From an uncultured Prevotellaceae bacterium (GTDB lineage: Bacteria; Bacteroidota; Bacteroidia; Bacteroidales; Bacteroidaceae): a DNA stretch of 49,716 nt. Each line of letters opens with the position of its first letter. Position 1 is the first letter of the stretch. Position numbers and translations under genes: made by a program. The stretch spans positions 1-49,716 of the forward strand of contig CAMVDC010000004.1 of the NCBI GenBank assembly GCA_947166155.1, written 5' to 3'. The notes under the pieces were generated by a model. That model saw only the letters and a program-made list of their open reading frames with translations, did no database searches and had not been told where the DNA came from. This document shows positions 1 through 8,920 of the stretch, in pieces.

Positions 1-58
1 TTGTTTCACCATGATTCTTGAACTTTGGGTGTCAACCTTATTTAAAATAAGACACTCT

Positions 59-148
59 CCCCAGCCCTCCCCCTTTATGGGGAGGGAGTGCCATCCGGAA
101 GGAAACAACCTCCCTCTTATCCCCCCAAAGGGGGGAGGATGCCATCCG
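59..148. repeat. Paired GC-rich hairpins with duplicated tail motif
   Basis: Two short palindromes, a CCTCCCC/GGGGAGG type and a CCCCCC-AAA-GGGGGG type, are each followed by the same 17-nt sequence (TGCCATCCGGAAGGAAA, near 91 and 131). A related hairpin lies at 30547-30642. Bases 1-225 hold no gene; the rest is AT-rich leader of the VapE gene. Confidence 0.6.
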
Positions 149-225
149 GAAGGAAATAGATAAATAATTAAATAGTACATAAATTGTAAATCGTAAATCG
201 TCAAATAGTAAATAATAATGATCTT

Positions 226-2346
226 ATGCAACAAAAGACAAATATCACGTTTACATCGGTGCGTAAGGACCGGCGGTCGCACGAGTTGCATGTGCAACAG
301 CTGTCGCTCGATCGCATGTTGGCACTGATAGGGCGCGAGTCGAAAGAGCGTCCCATCAGCTTGTTTCGCAGGACTGCCACGGTGCTCGAGACCCTGGCGG
401 GCGACATGGATTTCGCCATCCAACGCATCTTTTGCAGTTCGCGCATGAAGCGCGACGGGGCAGGCGGCATGTGTTTCGACAGCTACAACGGCCTGGTGCT
501 CCTCACCGTGGGCAACCTCACGGGTATCGACGAGGCACAGATGGTGAAGCGGCTGGCTGCCATGCACCCCTCGACCTATGCCGCATTTGTGGGCAGCAGT
601 GGCAAGACAGCCAAGGTGTTGGTGAGGGTGAGCCTGCCCGACGGAACCCTGCCCACCACCCCTGCTGAGGCCCGGCGATTCCACACCAAGGCCTACATGC
701 TGGCATTCAGCGCATACAACGGTATGCTCAACTTCCCCATCCGACGTGTGGAGCCGCAGTTGGAACAGAGTTTCGTTCGCACATTCGACCCCTCGCCCTT
801 TGTCAACCCCGATGCATCGCCCCTGCGCCTCGACACCGACATCGATATCCGTTTCGACGATGTGGCCGACGAGCAACCCATTGCCGACATGATGCAACGC
901 ATAGAGCCGGGAGTGGAGGGGTATGCACAACTCGAACAGCGATTCATGGCACTGGCTCTGAGGGCATTCGGCCCCGACATGGATGAAACCGACTTGAAAT
1001 CAAATCCCGAAGTTTACCTCACGTCGCTTGCGCGCGAGTGCTGCCGTGCCGGATTCCCGTTGGAGGAAGCGGTGCTTCACGCCACCAACGACTTCCACAG
1101 CGTATGCAGTCGTGATGCCATGCATGCCCTGTTTGAGAGTGCCTACAGGCTCGACTCGCGCCATTTCGGCACACGCAACGCATTCAACAAGACACAACAG
1201 ACGGCATGGATGCTACACCGATACATGAGCGAACGCTATGTGTTGCGACACAACACGGTGCAGGACACCGAGGAATACCGCCACAACACCACGTGGGACA
1301 CACATTTCCACCCGCTCGACGACCGCATGCTGGGCAAGATGGTGGAGGAAGCACGTCGCAGCGGCATCAACGTGTGGGACCGCGACGTGCGACGATACGT
1401 ACATTCGGCCAATGTGGCGAGCTACAACCCCGTCGAGGAATTCCTCAACTCGGTGCGAGGCACATGGGACGGCACCGACCGCATACGCCTGCTGGCCGAC
1501 ACGGTGCCCAACCACATGGGGCGCCAGTGGGCCGATTGGTTCTACCGATGGGTGCTGTCAATGGTGGCACAGTGGATGAACGTGATGGGACCCTACGGCA
1601 ACAGCGTGGCACCACTGCTCATAGGTCCGCAAGGCTATCGCAAGTCCACATTCTGTCGCAACCTGCTGCCAGAAGAACTGCAATGGGGATATACCGACCA
1701 ACTCGACCTCAACAGCCGGAAGGAGGTGGACCGCACCATCTGCCAATACCTGCTGGTCAACCTCGACGAGTTTGACCAACTCTCCCGACGCAGTCAGGAC
1801 GGCTACCTGAAAAACCTGTTGCAGCGTGCCGACATACGAGCCCGAAAACCCTACAAGACACAGGTGAGCCAGATGCGACGGTATGCATCGTTCATAGGTA
1901 CCAGCAACCAAGCCGACCTGCTCACCGACCCCTCGGGCAACCGACGCTACATCTGTGTGGAACTCACCGCACCCATCGACACCGCCCGCCCCATCAACCA
2001 CCGTCAGCTATATGCACAGGCACTCCACGCCGTGGAGAGCGGCGAGCAATACTGGTTTAGCGACGACGATGTGACCCGACTGATGGAACACAACCGCCAA
2101 TACATGCATCTGGGGCCAGCCGAGATGCTGTTCCACGACCACTTCCGTCCGGCACTCGCCGACGAAGCTGGAGCCGCATGGATGACCACCACCCAACTGC
2201 TCGACGTCCTGCGCCGGCATATAGGCAGTCGCACCGTCATATCGGTCAATGTGTTCGGCCGTTACCTGCGCAACCTGCCGGGACTCATATCGAAACACAC
2301 CAGCGGCGGTAGCAAATATCTTGTGAAGTGTATCGACGAGCAGTAA
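226..2346 (+). CDS. VapE-family primase/helicase-like protein (BT4734-type)
   Basis: This 706-aa protein has the layout of Bacteroidota virulence-associated E proteins: an N-terminal BT4734-like, primase-related half (roughly residues 1-350) and a C-terminal VapE P-loop ATPase half. A Walker A-like GPQGYRKST motif lies near residue 468, an NLDEFDQ Walker B-like motif near 508, and GTSNQADLL with NRRYICVE further on. The last 70 residues resemble the small C-terminal helical domain (DUF3874 type). Family members belong to phages, islands and satellites, where they probably act in replication initiation; the exact activity is unproven. It stands alone here, convergent with the signalling island, with no integrase or structural gene beside it. 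It may be a remnant of an integrated element. The start gives a sensible N-terminus; no clear ribosome site is seen, as is usual in this phylum. Confidence 0.85.
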   Translation: MQQKTNITFTSVRKDRRSHELHVQQLSLDRMLALIGRESKERPISLFRRTATVLETLAGDMDFAIQRIFCSSRMKRDGAGGMCFDSYNGLVLLTVGNLTGIDEAQMVKRLAAMHPSTYAAFVGSSGKTAKVLVRVSLPDGTLPTTPAEARRFHTKAYMLAFSAYNGMLNFPIRRVEPQLEQSFVRTFDPSPFVNPDASPLRLDTDIDIRFDDVADEQPIADMMQRIEPGVEGYAQLEQRFMALALRAFGPDMDETDLKSNPEVYLTSLARECCRAGFPLEEAVLHATNDFHSVCSRDAMHALFESAYRLDSRHFGTRNAFNKTQQTAWMLHRYMSERYVLRHNTVQDTEEYRHNTTWDTHFHPLDDRMLGKMVEEARRSGINVWDRDVRRYVHSANVASYNPVEEFLNSVRGTWDGTDRIRLLADTVPNHMGRQWADWFYRWVLSMVAQWMNVMGPYGNSVAPLLIGPQGYRKSTFCRNLLPEELQWGYTDQLDLNSRKEVDRTICQYLLVNLDEFDQLSRRSQDGYLKNLLQRADIRARKPYKTQVSQMRRYASFIGTSNQADLLTDPSGNRRYICVELTAPIDTARPINHRQLYAQALHAVESGEQYWFSDDDVTRLMEHNRQYMHLGPAEMLFHDHFRPALADEAGAAWMTTTQLLDVLRRHIGSRTVISVNVFGRYLRNLPGLISKHTSGGSKYLVKCIDEQ

Positions 2347-2469
2347 GTTGTATGGACTGACCGTAAGATGCAAGAATTAATTGCCGTAACTATATATGAA
2401 TTAACTGCCGCGCAGTGTATGGATTACTGCCGTACCAACGATGTGACACCCACGTAAATTGACGCAAAA

Positions 2470-2593
2470 AACGGTGTGAAACCCCGTTTTCACACCGTTT
2501 GCTGTCACTGCTGTCACCTTGCTGTCACTCTTTTTCTCTGCCTAACCATCTGTCAGTCAACGACTATGACAGCAGTGACAGCAATGACAGCAG
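2470..2593. repeat. Convergent intergenic hairpins with GCTGTCA repeats
   Basis: Between the VapE gene and the convergent FGE-fold gene lie a 12-bp stem (AACGGTGTGAAA / TTTTCACACCGTT, 2470-2500) and a perfect 16-bp inverted repeat made of GCTGTCAC units (2501-2516 and 2567-2582). The repeat unit recurs at 2521 and 2583. The first hairpin could act as a terminator in both directions but lacks a proper T run. Confidence 0.6.
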
Positions 2594-2609
2594 TTTTTCA
2601 TATATAGCA

Positions 2610-3494
2610 CTATAAAGCTAATCGTAGACCAAAAAAAGCAAACGAAGGCTCTTGGCTTGCTCGCCGTGCCACGAGGCAACCTTGGCTTGAATCATACCAC
2701 GCACCGCCACGAATTATGCGCGCGGTGCCTGTCGACGGGCCTTTAGGGTCTTTCTGTTCCGATGCACTATAATCATCATCCCAATCCTGACACCATTCTT
2801 CGACATTACCGGTCATGTCGTAAAGTCCCAGTTCGTTGGGCGCGTGGCTCATCACTTCGTGTGTCTGGTTCTTGCAATTCCTGTAACAGCATGCTACCTC
2901 CGTCAAATCGTTGCTGCCACTAAATTTATATCCTTTCGACATGTTACCGCCACGGGCTGCATACTCCCACTCTGCCTCGGTGAGCATTCGGTACTTCTTG
3001 CCTGTCAGTTGGTTGAGCTTCTCTATGAATATCTGGCAATCATTCCACGACACATGTTCGACAGGCATGCGTCTGCCCTTGAACTCCGACGGATTGCTGC
3101 CCATTACAACCTCCCATTCCTCTTGTGTCACCTCGTGTTTGCAGATTGAGAACGACGACAGGGCCACCTTGTGTGTAGGCTTTGCACGATTGCTATCAAA
3201 AAAAGCCTCCTTTTGCTCTTCGGTGGCTCCCATAGTAAATGTGCCGCCTTCGACCCTCACCATATCGGCAGCAAGGCGAGCGAGGATGTCATTGCGCTCT
3301 TCGGCTGTATATACATGCGGTTTGGGTTGAGCCTGATTTTTTTTCGTTGCAGGTTTGGCCTGCTGTGTTGTCGTTGCAGGCTTTGCAGGTTGCTGCTCAG
3401 TTCGAGTCGGACGTGTTATGGTGTGTGTCTGTGCTACTGCCCCCATAAGAGGCAGTAGCAGCATTGCAACTAAAGACACTATCGATTTGGTCAT
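2610..3494 (-). CDS. Secreted FGE/SUMF1-fold protein 1
   Basis: This 294-aa protein has a signal peptide (residues 1-21), a Pro/Gln/Lys-rich linker (about 22-65) and a formylglycine-generating-enzyme-type fold (about 75-294), with the usual GGTFTMG, HEVTQEEWE, LTEAEWEYAARGG and GLYDMTGNVEEW motifs. The paired C-terminal cysteines of true FGE are absent, so formylglycine synthesis is unlikely and a binding role is more plausible. It is the most diverged of three paralogs here. Its C-terminal patch (RGGAWYDSSQGCLVARR) is less rich in NNC codons than the patches of the paralogs at 11255 and 14084. It is the last gene of a tight run with the PP2C, kinase and membrane protein, 17 nt after the latter. 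Confidence 0.85.
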   Translation of the reverse strand: MTKSIVSLVAMLLLPLMGAVAQTHTITRPTRTEQQPAKPATTTQQAKPATKKNQAQPKPHVYTAEERNDILARLAADMVRVEGGTFTMGATEEQKEAFFDSNRAKPTHKVALSSFSICKHEVTQEEWEVVMGSNPSEFKGRRMPVEHVSWNDCQIFIEKLNQLTGKKYRMLTEAEWEYAARGGNMSKGYKFSGSNDLTEVACCYRNCKNQTHEVMSHAPNELGLYDMTGNVEEWCQDWDDDYSASEQKDPKGPSTGTARIIRGGAWYDSSQGCLVARRASQEPSFAFFGLRLAL

Positions 3495-3511
3495 ATCTAT
3501 CTATTTGTTGT

Positions 3512-4540
3512 TTACACTATTGTCGATTCACCATCGTCGGCCACGGCAGTGCCTGTAATCTCGAATGACGATTCCTTATCGGCCTTTCCCTTTTTTATCT
3601 TGCGGATGATGAGCCAGCACACAACATTGGCGATGATGAAGAATAGCGCAATGAGTGTGAAGCAGATTGCGGGTTGGTATTGGTCGAAAAACGTCTTCCA
3701 GTTGCTCACAGGGTTGCCGTCAAAATCGAAATAGCTATTGTTTGAGTAATCGGTCGAGCGGATACGGATTAGGTTGTCGCTGATGATTGATGCATATCCA
3801 CATTTTTCGCTCAGAACCTTTTTGTTGCCTTGTTCGTCGAAGAGCAGCGCTTTATAGTTATAGCCATCATCGGTGAAGACTGTAATCAGTGCATGACCCA
3901 ATGCTTCGTCAATATTATCATTAAGGTAATCGGTGGTGCTATATACTATCTTGCCTGTGGGCAGGTGTTTGATTTGGTTACGTTGAGACGACTCGTCATC
4001 ATAACCGACAACGCTGTCGTTGTCAGCATAGACCGTTTCGTATTCATAGTCGAATGTATGCGTTGTATGGAACGGGTCTTCTGCCCATGTTGCAAATGCT
4101 ATCGTCAGCACTACTGCAATAACATTTGCACAGAGAAACGCCAGGATCGACTTCCAATGATTGACGAACCATCCCCCAAACAACATGTTGTTTTGTTTGC
4201 GTTTGTCAATGTTTTCTATGCCACGGTCGCGCAGAAACTGCTCGAACCGACTATAAACTTCTGTATAGAAGTTGCCGGCGATAAAATAGTTGAGCAGTAC
4301 TCCGCCAATGATGCGTGCCGCAAGGTTTCCATTGCGCACGACATTGATTGTGGTAATCCCTTTCTTCTCGCGATGACGGATATAGAAAAAAGCACATACC
4401 CACGGATTTTTTTGAAGGATTATATATGTGCCGTAGAAGGAATGTCCGCTGCCTATCGACATTTCCGGATAATAGAGTTTGCAAAACTCTCTGATGGTAT
4501 CGACTGTTATAGTGCGATCTAATGGTACATTAAATTTCAT
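3512..4540 (-). CDS. Two-TM membrane protein of unknown function
   Basis: I do not recognise this 342-aa protein. Residues 1-125 are soluble and mixed alpha/beta. A membrane segment lies near 131-152, a polar, probably extracytoplasmic domain follows (about 153-288), and a second membrane segment lies near 290-313 ahead of a Lys-rich and acidic tail. It sits 25 nt after a Ser/Thr kinase gene and 17 nt before an FGE-fold gene, so it is probably co-transcribed with them. It could link the external FGE-fold protein to the kinase across the inner membrane; this is inference from order only. Confidence 0.75.
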   Translation of the reverse strand: MKFNVPLDRTITVDTIREFCKLYYPEMSIGSGHSFYGTYIILQKNPWVCAFFYIRHREKKGITTINVVRNGNLAARIIGGVLLNYFIAGNFYTEVYSRFEQFLRDRGIENIDKRKQNNMLFGGWFVNHWKSILAFLCANVIAVVLTIAFATWAEDPFHTTHTFDYEYETVYADNDSVVGYDDESSQRNQIKHLPTGKIVYSTTDYLNDNIDEALGHALITVFTDDGYNYKALLFDEQGNKKVLSEKCGYASIISDNLIRIRSTDYSNNSYFDFDGNPVSNWKTFFDQYQPAICFTLIALFFIIANVVCWLIIRKIKKGKADKESSFEITGTAVADDGESTIV

Positions 4541-4565
4541 AATTTGATAAGTATTAAGATTATTT

Positions 4566-5696
4566 TTACTGATTGATACCGATTATAATTGAGAGGATTA
4601 ATCCAGCGATTGTAATCACCACTGCCCACACATACATCCAGCGGCCGTGCGACTTGTTTTTCTTGCGCATGAGGGGTATGAGGGTCTTACATTTATCTTG
4701 TGCATATTCCACATCGTTGCCTTTGCGTATGCACTCCAGACATAGGTTGTAGGCTTCCTTGTATTCACCCACTGCCTCGTGACCTTCGATTATGCTGCGC
4801 ATGTTGGTAGCACCGCCGCCCGACGGCTTGACTGTACCCTCGAGCATAAGCAGGAACTGATCCACACTTTGCGGACGGTCGACCTTAGCCGGACGCATGG
4901 CGGCAAGCACTGCCTCGATGGTCGAAGCTGATATGGTTGACGGCATGGGTGGAAGTCCGTTCTGGAACACATCCTGGGCTTCGGGCGGACGTTTGCCTAT
5001 AAGCATGGCATAGAGCGAAGCTCCGAGCGAATAGACATCGGTGGCTGGGGTGAACGATGCCACACCTCCCTCCTTGTATTGCTCCATCGGGGCATATCCA
5101 CGACTGATGCCCGAGGTCGAAGTGCTGGTCTGGCTACCTGTATCGGTGTAGTGCTTGCTGATACCGAAGTCGATGAGCACCGCATCGTCCATCGAGCGCA
5201 GCATGATGTTGGATGGCTTCACGTCGAGATGCAGGAACTTCTGGCTGTGTATGAAACTGAGTGCCTCGCCCACCTGACGTATGATGCTCAGGGCTTGAGC
5301 CTCGCTCAGTGGCCCATGTTCCTTCATATAATCCTGAACCGATGTGTCGGAGATATACTCCATGGCATAGTATGCCGTACCGTTTTCTTCAAACACATCG
5401 ATGACCTTCACTATGTGTGGATGATTGAGTGCCGCAATGGTGCGCGCTTCTTTCAGGAACTTCTTGCGATAGGTGTTGACCTTCTCGGTGTTTACATCCG
5501 ACGACATGGTGACCAGCGACGACGAGTTGTCGCGCGAGCAGAAGTCGCTCATGAAAAACTCCTTGATGGCAACCTTGCGGTTCAGTAGCGTCTGGGTTCC
5601 AAGGTATGTGATACCGAATCCTCCCTTACCCAGCATGCGCTCTATGCGATACTTATTGCCAGCGAGCAGGGTGTTGGCAGGCAGTTCAATGTGCAT
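4566..5696 (-). CDS. Ser/Thr protein kinase with C-terminal membrane anchor
   Basis: This 376-aa Hanks-type kinase phosphorylates Ser/Thr residues in the cytoplasm. Visible motifs are the P-loop GKGGFG (23-28), VAIK lysine 45, alpha-C glutamate 83, catalytic loop HLDVKPSN (156-163) and DFG (176-178), followed by a Ser/Thr-rich activation segment and APMEQY. The catalytic loop reads HLD, so this is a non-RD kinase and is probably not switched on by activation-loop phosphorylation in the usual way. Residues 295-345 are helical, and a single membrane helix (about 350-372) closes the protein with only a few residues outside. Its start overlaps the PP2C gene by 11 nt, so writer and eraser are translationally coupled. 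Confidence 0.93.
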   Translation of the reverse strand: MHIELPANTLLAGNKYRIERMLGKGGFGITYLGTQTLLNRKVAIKEFFMSDFCSRDNSSSLVTMSSDVNTEKVNTYRKKFLKEARTIAALNHPHIVKVIDVFEENGTAYYAMEYISDTSVQDYMKEHGPLSEAQALSIIRQVGEALSFIHSQKFLHLDVKPSNIMLRSMDDAVLIDFGISKHYTDTGSQTSTSTSGISRGYAPMEQYKEGGVASFTPATDVYSLGASLYAMLIGKRPPEAQDVFQNGLPPMPSTISASTIEAVLAAMRPAKVDRPQSVDQFLLMLEGTVKPSGGGATNMRSIIEGHEAVGEYKEAYNLCLECIRKGNDVEYAQDKCKTLIPLMRKKNKSHGRWMYVWAVVITIAGLILSIIIGINQ

Positions 5697-7104
5697 CGTT
5701 GTTCCTCCTATTTCTGTCTCTTGTTAAACGTCGGACTTGATCTTCGTTCGATTCCACCACTTCGTTGGCAGTTGTCTGAGCAGCATCTTCGTTGCTTACT
5801 GCTTCGGCCTCTGCTTCGGGCTTTGTGGCGGCATCGTTGGTGGCAGGTTTACCTGGTGTCGGTAAGCTTACTGGCTGGACAGGAGCCGTGGGCGCTGCAT
5901 CGACGGTTGTTGATGCTTCTTCGTTTTCTGTCTTTCCTCCTTCGTCGGCTTCTGCTTTTCCTCCTTCGTCCTTGATCTTGCGGCCCTCATTGACATGTTT
6001 GCCACCATAGGTGTTGCTCAGCGGCTTCTCGTCGTCGTGCGACTGCTGTTTTTGCTCGGTCGGGTCGGCTGGTGGGGTGGATGGCTTGCGGGTGAAATAC
6101 CACAGACATGCTGCAGCAGCTGCAGCGACGAGCAGCACTATCCACAGGTAGTTCTTTCTCGGCTTGATTTCCGGCAGTGGTTGCTGCATGGTTTCGGCCA
6201 CACTTGTCTTGTGTGGAACGGGAATCTCAGCCTTTTCCTGAGTCAAGGCAGGAGTGGTGTCGGGTGTCGTTTTGTGTGGAACAGGTATTTCAACCTTTTC
6301 CTGAGTCATGACAGGAGTGGTCTCGGCTTCCACCTCAAGCACATGTATGAGGTAGGCGGAGTGGTTGTCGCGGTTGTCTTCGGCATTTCCGCGCAGCATG
6401 TTGATTTTCTCTTCGTCGGTAGCTCCAGGCTTGCCTATCATGTAGCATATGTTGTCGTCGGTGGCATTTTCGAGCATACCATCGGAACAGAGGTAGAAGT
6501 AATCGCCGGCCTTCACGTCAGTGGTGTGGTGTATGTCGGCTTTCGAGCGGCGCTCCATATTGGCTTGCATGGCTCGGGTTATGACATTCTTGCGTGGGAA
6601 TGTCTTTGCTTCCTCGGGTGTCAGCTCACCTACTTTCAGCAGGTCGTTGACCAACGAGTGGTCTTCCGACTTGAAGCGTATTTCCACCTTACCATCGGCT
6701 GTGGGTCGTAGCTGATATATGCGGCTGTCGCCGATATGTGCCATAGTGACTCCATCGCCATGAAACATGACGAGGGTCATCGTGGTGCCCATCTTCTTGG
6801 TCGATTCGGGATGAGGGTCACGTTGGTCGAGCAGGTCGAACGCCTCTGTCAGAGCCTCGTTGAGCACATCGTCGGTGAAGTGTTCACCATGAGCCGTGGC
6901 TGCGAGTATGCTCTGGCTCATAGCTTCACATACGGCCTGGCTGGCTACCTCGCCTGCATCGTGACCACCCATGCCGTCACACACCATATAGAGGCGGTCG
7001 GCATCGGTTGCCTTACCATGTGCAGGGAATATGTTGTCTTCCTGTCCGTCACGATAGTGTCCCTGCTCGTAGATGGACAATGCTTGTATTTTGTATTTTA
7101 TCAT
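5686..7104 (-). CDS. PP2C-family Ser/Thr phosphatase with membrane anchor
   Basis: This 472-aa protein starts with a full PP2C domain (1-258): metal ligands in RDGQEDN (18-24) and VCDGMGGH (41-48), then GTTMTL, HIGDSRIY, LCSDGM (205-210) and EDNRDN. It should reverse the phosphorylation made by the adjacent kinases. A direct repeat of about 20 residues (TQEKxEIPVPHKT, near 267 and 288) forms a linker. A membrane helix (318-337) follows, and then a low-complexity tail of about 130 residues rich in Glu, Lys, Ala and Pro that would lie outside the inner membrane. A tail of this kind on a phosphatase is unusual; it could span periplasm or bind the cell wall. It overlaps the kinase start by 11 nt. 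Confidence 0.93.
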   Translation of the reverse strand: MIKYKIQALSIYEQGHYRDGQEDNIFPAHGKATDADRLYMVCDGMGGHDAGEVASQAVCEAMSQSILAATAHGEHFTDDVLNEALTEAFDLLDQRDPHPESTKKMGTTMTLVMFHGDGVTMAHIGDSRIYQLRPTADGKVEIRFKSEDHSLVNDLLKVGELTPEEAKTFPRKNVITRAMQANMERRSKADIHHTTDVKAGDYFYLCSDGMLENATDDNICYMIGKPGATDEEKINMLRGNAEDNRDNHSAYLIHVLEVEAETTPVMTQEKVEIPVPHKTTPDTTPALTQEKAEIPVPHKTSVAETMQQPLPEIKPRKNYLWIVLLVAAAAAACLWYFTRKPSTPPADPTEQKQQSHDDEKPLSNTYGGKHVNEGRKIKDEGGKAEADEGGKTENEEASTTVDAAPTAPVQPVSLPTPGKPATNDAATKPEAEAEAVSNEDAAQTTANEVVESNEDQVRRLTRDRNRRNNDAH

Positions 7105-7218
7105 ACCATTTACGATTTGACTATTTACTATTTATGTACTTTTAACTATTTAGTTATTTCCTTCCGGCTCGTGTCTCTCCCTCATCATCCCCCTACTGGG
7201 AACTGGGGGGCAAGTTTA

Positions 7219-7824
7219 TCACTTAGTAGAAGTAGCTTCATCGTCATCGACTTCGAAGCGGAGTTCTATATCTCCCATGCGGATAATCTGCCCTGATATC
7301 AACACGATGCGGTCGCCTTCGATTACTTCCTCACCACCTACGAGGGTCTTGTTTTGGTTGTTCCAGTTGCGCAGGGTGTGGCGCGTGGTTCCGTCGGGCA
7401 TGCGGTTGACGTCGATGATGGCATGCTGACGGCTCATCTGACGCTTGCCAGTCACGTCGGGCACTTGTATCGAAGCTGTCGATGTCGTGGCCTGGCGCCC
7501 TATGGTGTTGTTGCCTAACTTCAGCTTCAGTTCGGCTCCAGTACGTACCACCACCAGCCGACCGATGGCAGGTGGAGTGCTGTGCTTCAGGTCGTCGGGC
7601 GTGATGGTTCGATCGCTATTGGCTCCATATTGATTCGATCCATACTGTGTCTCGTCGGCATCGTGACTTACCTTGGGTTTCACCGTCACCTTCTGACAGT
7701 CGGTAAACTTGCTCTTTTCCTTACAGTTGGAACATACAATGACAGCCTTTTCGATGCCAGGCTGATTGGGTACTCTAAGTATGCTGCCGCAATGCGGGCA
7801 TTTTATGGTCAGTTGGTCGCTCAT
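7219..7824 (-). CDS. Zinc-ribbon plus FHA-domain protein
   Basis: This 201-aa cytoplasmic protein pairs an N-terminal zinc ribbon (CPHC at 9-12 and CSNC at 31-34) with a C-terminal FHA domain (about 88-195) that binds phosphothreonine. The FHA hallmarks GR (109-110), SRQH (131-134) and NxxNKT are present. The middle (50-85) is polar and could be a phosphorylated stretch. It lies 114 nt upstream of the PP2C-kinase pair and is the likely reader of this phosphosignalling set. No membrane segment is seen. The domain order is the mirror image of the second FHA protein at 17435, where the zinc ribbon is C-terminal. Confidence 0.9.
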   Translation of the reverse strand: MSDQLTIKCPHCGSILRVPNQPGIEKAVIVCSNCKEKSKFTDCQKVTVKPKVSHDADETQYGSNQYGANSDRTITPDDLKHSTPPAIGRLVVVRTGAELKLKLGNNTIGRQATTSTASIQVPDVTGKRQMSRQHAIIDVNRMPDGTTRHTLRNWNNQNKTLVGGEEVIEGDRIVLISGQIIRMGDIELRFEVDDDEATSTK

Positions 7825-7939
7825 GTTAATGATCTTATTTAATGAATAATTAATAATTAATAATGAATAGCGGATGTGAATTTTAATGAATAATTAATAA
7901 TGAATAATGAATAGCGGATGCTTCTTATCCGGATGGCTT

Positions 7940-8123
7940 AACACTCAACATTCAACATTCAACACTCATCACTCAACACTCATCACTCAACACTCATCAC
8001 TCAACATTCATCACTCAACATTCATCACTCAACATTCAACACTCAACACTCATCACTCAACACTCAACATTCAACACTCATCACTCAACACTCATCATTC
8101 AACACTCACCATTCACCATTCAT
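7940..8123. repeat. Tandem array of CACTCAACA/CTCATCA units
   Basis: About 180 nt built from mixed 7-8-nt units (ACTCAACA, ACTCATC, ATTCAACA). It fills most of the 309-nt gap between the caspase and FHA genes. The flank at 7840-7925 is AT-rich and holds two copies of a TAATGAATAGCGGATG-type stretch. A plus-strand reading frame crosses the array, but its product would be pure repeat, so I do not call it a gene. Confidence 0.85.
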
Positions 8124-8133
8124 TCCCTCCCTC

Positions 8134-8868
8134 CTACCACTTTATGACAGGCATATTGTCGGAGAACTTGCCCCACATTACGGGGTGTTGCTTACCGCGA
8201 GTTTCGGTGCTCACACGACTGGATACATAGTCAAACAACTCTTTGGCAGTGATGACACGGTCGCGGTTTTTGTCGGCATTACCGCGCAAGGCTGCTTGCA
8301 GGGCGGTGGTGAATATTCCGTTTGAGTCACCGCGGCGCTCGATGGAAGTCTCGCTACTGCGCGATGAGAGGAAAAGCATCACATTCAGGTTTTTCAACTC
8401 GTTGCTGTTGCTTTGGCTGTTCGACTTCTGACCGCGCATCTGTCCTGAGTAGCATGCATCGGCAAATATCATCTTGTTTTTGCTGCGGCTGGAGGCCATC
8501 ACGTTGCGTATACTGCTATAACTCAGGTTGCCATCATAGACCGAGAAACCACCCTGATAGCCATGTCCGCTGAAGAAGAGTAGGATGATGTCGTTTTCGG
8601 AGGCACGGGCGTAGAGGCGCTTCATCTGCGCAAGGATATTCTGCTTCGTGGCATATGAATCGGCCAGGAAGATGACCTCCGAGTTGCCGTTCTTGTCGTA
8701 GATATATTTGACGGTCTGTGCGTCGTTGACGGGGAGATGCAGGGTGTTGAGCTTGGGGTTCTTATAGGTTTTCACACCTACCGATACAACATAAGTCTTG
8801 GCAGTTGCCACGCTGCACACCATAATCATGATGGCAAGCGTGGCTATAGTTTGTTTCACTCTGTTCAT
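8134..8868 (-). CDS. Secreted caspase-like (C14) protease
   Basis: This 244-aa protein has a signal peptide (about 1-23) and a caspase/metacaspase p20-like domain. The catalytic His lies in FFSGHGYQGG (His102) and the catalytic Cys in FADACYSG (Cys139). Near residue 197 the sequence DKNRDRVITAKE fits a 12-residue EF-hand loop, suggesting calcium control. The enzyme would act in the periplasm or outside the cell; the substrate is unknown. It is followed by a repeat array and then the FHA-PP2C-kinase genes. It is preceded, 52 nt upstream, by an EF-hand-like acidic protein, so calcium may be a theme of this subset. Caspase-like proteins in bacteria are often effectors of cell-death or conflict systems; that role here is inferred. 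Confidence 0.92.
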   Translation of the reverse strand: MNRVKQTIATLAIMIMVCSVATAKTYVVSVGVKTYKNPKLNTLHLPVNDAQTVKYIYDKNGNSEVIFLADSYATKQNILAQMKRLYARASENDIILLFFSGHGYQGGFSVYDGNLSYSSIRNVMASSRSKNKMIFADACYSGQMRGQKSNSQSNSNELKNLNVMLFLSSRSSETSIERRGDSNGIFTTALQAALRGNADKNRDRVITAKELFDYVSSRVSTETRGKQHPVMWGKFSDNMPVIKW

Positions 8869-8920
8869 ATCGTATTACCTATAAAAGTAAGAAGTAAGGA
8901 AATAATAAGTGACAAAATGA

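Noticed and set aside
7907-8230. Plus-strand reading frame made of His/Ser/Thr/Asn repeats
   Set aside because: It is only a translation of the tandem array and overlaps the 3' end of the caspase gene.
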